Part shown: piece after piece, positions 25,351 to 25,706 of the stretch
How the letters are laid out: the number at the start of each line of letters is the position of its first letter
Numbering within the stretch: position 1 is the first letter of the stretch
From: Burkholderiaceae bacterium
GTDB taxonomy: Bacteria; Pseudomonadota; Gammaproteobacteria; Burkholderiales; Burkholderiaceae
Direction of reading: 5' to 3'
DNA length: 25,706 nt
Assembly (NCBI GenBank): GCA_022701845.1
Contig: JAKONS010000042.1
Coordinates: 1 to 25,706, forward strand
Notes under the pieces: generated by a model
The model's database searches: none
What the model saw: only the letters and a program-made list of their open reading frames with translations
Told to the model about the DNA's origin: nothing
Program-made: the position numbers and the translations under genes

Positions 25351-25706
25351 ATGCGCGCGCTCTACGACGTTCCGGCCCCGGCCAAGCTCAACCTGTTCCT
25401 TCACATCGTCGGCCAGCGTGCCGACGGCTACCACCTGCTGCAGTCGGTCTTCATGCTGGTCGACTGGTGCGACACCCTGCATTTCGACCTGCGCGACGAC
25501 GGCCGGCTGAGTCGCGAAGACCTCACCGTGCCCCTGCCGGAGGACGACCTGGTGCTGCGCGCGGCCCGCGCGCTGCAACAGGCCACCGGGTACGCGGGCG
25601 GCGCACATATCGCTGTCGACAAGCAGATTCCGGCACAGGCGGGCATGGGCGGCGGCTCATCCGATGCGGCGACCTGTCTGCTCGCGCTCAACCGCCTTTG
25701 GCAACT
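25351..25706 (+). CDS. ispE: 4-diphosphocytidyl-2-C-methyl-D-erythritol kinase IspE (3' part outside window)
   Basis: The first 118 residues of a GHMP kinase of the MEP isoprenoid pathway, which phosphorylates CDP-methylerythritol at the 2-hydroxyl. The N-terminus has the conserved [26 protein letters not shown], with the active-site Lys at residue 12. The ATP-binding glycine/serine loop is [13 protein letters not shown] near residues 95-107. The ATG at 25351 gives the standard family N-terminus. The frame runs off the right edge, about 40% of the expected length being present. It lies 76 bases after lolB. Confidence 0.96.
   Translation, partial: MRALYDVPAPAKLNLFLHIVGQRADGYHLLQSVFMLVDWCDTLHFDLRDDGRLSREDLTVPLPEDDLVLRAARALQQATGYAGGAHIAVDKQIPAQAGMGGGSSDAATCLLALNRLWQ

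Overview
The window is very GC-rich (about 70% by eye) with strong G/C bias at third codon positions. It carries the order mutY–dynamin-like GTPase–mutM, then divergently a TPR protein, lolB and ispE. That layout, the Bug-type solute receptor and the abundance of Liv-type ABC transporters point to a betaproteobacterium of the Burkholderiales, probably the Comamonadaceae (inference from gene content only).

Layout. (1) 1-440: the 3' end of an unrecognised gene with visibly lower GC and different codon use. (2) 456-5566, minus strand: a complete Liv-type ABC transporter in transcription order livG, livF, solute receptor, livH, livM, followed by a small GAF-domain protein. (3) 5650-6420, plus strand: a GntR/FCD regulator divergent from that operon. 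(4) 6462-17634, minus strand: eleven closely spaced genes that look like one catabolic operon. In transcription order these are a DapA-like lyase/deaminase, a proline-racemase-family epimerase with both catalytic Cys, an Ldh2/DpkA-type imine reductase, a DadA-like FAD oxidase/dehydrogenase, an orphan Bug receptor, a second complete Liv-type ABC transporter (receptor, livH, livM, livG, livF) and a COG1228-type amidohydrolase resembling prolidases. (5) 17988-18860: a YghA-like short-chain dehydrogenase. (6) 18895-25706: core genes, with mutY, the GTPase and mutM on the minus strand and the TPR protein, lolB and partial ispE on the plus strand.

How it fits together. Epimerase, FAD amino-acid dehydrogenase, DapA-like deaminase and cyclic-imine reductase are the toolkit for degrading trans-4-hydroxy-L-proline (and related D/L-prolines) to alpha-ketoglutarate semialdehyde. 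The semialdehyde dehydrogenase for the last step is not in the window. The prolidase-like amidohydrolase could supply (hydroxy)proline from dipeptides, and two ABC importers could bring in substrate. The two minus-strand operons appear co-regulated: the same 12-base word, TGGATCCAATAT, lies 5' of the first operon (between it and gntR) and 5' of the second operon about 12 kb away. In both places it is in the same orientation and overlaps a -10-like element. The simplest reading is a local GntR regulon for uptake and breakdown of hydroxyproline or a hydroxyproline-containing peptide.

No rRNA, tRNA, CRISPR array, insertion sequence or phage gene was recognised.
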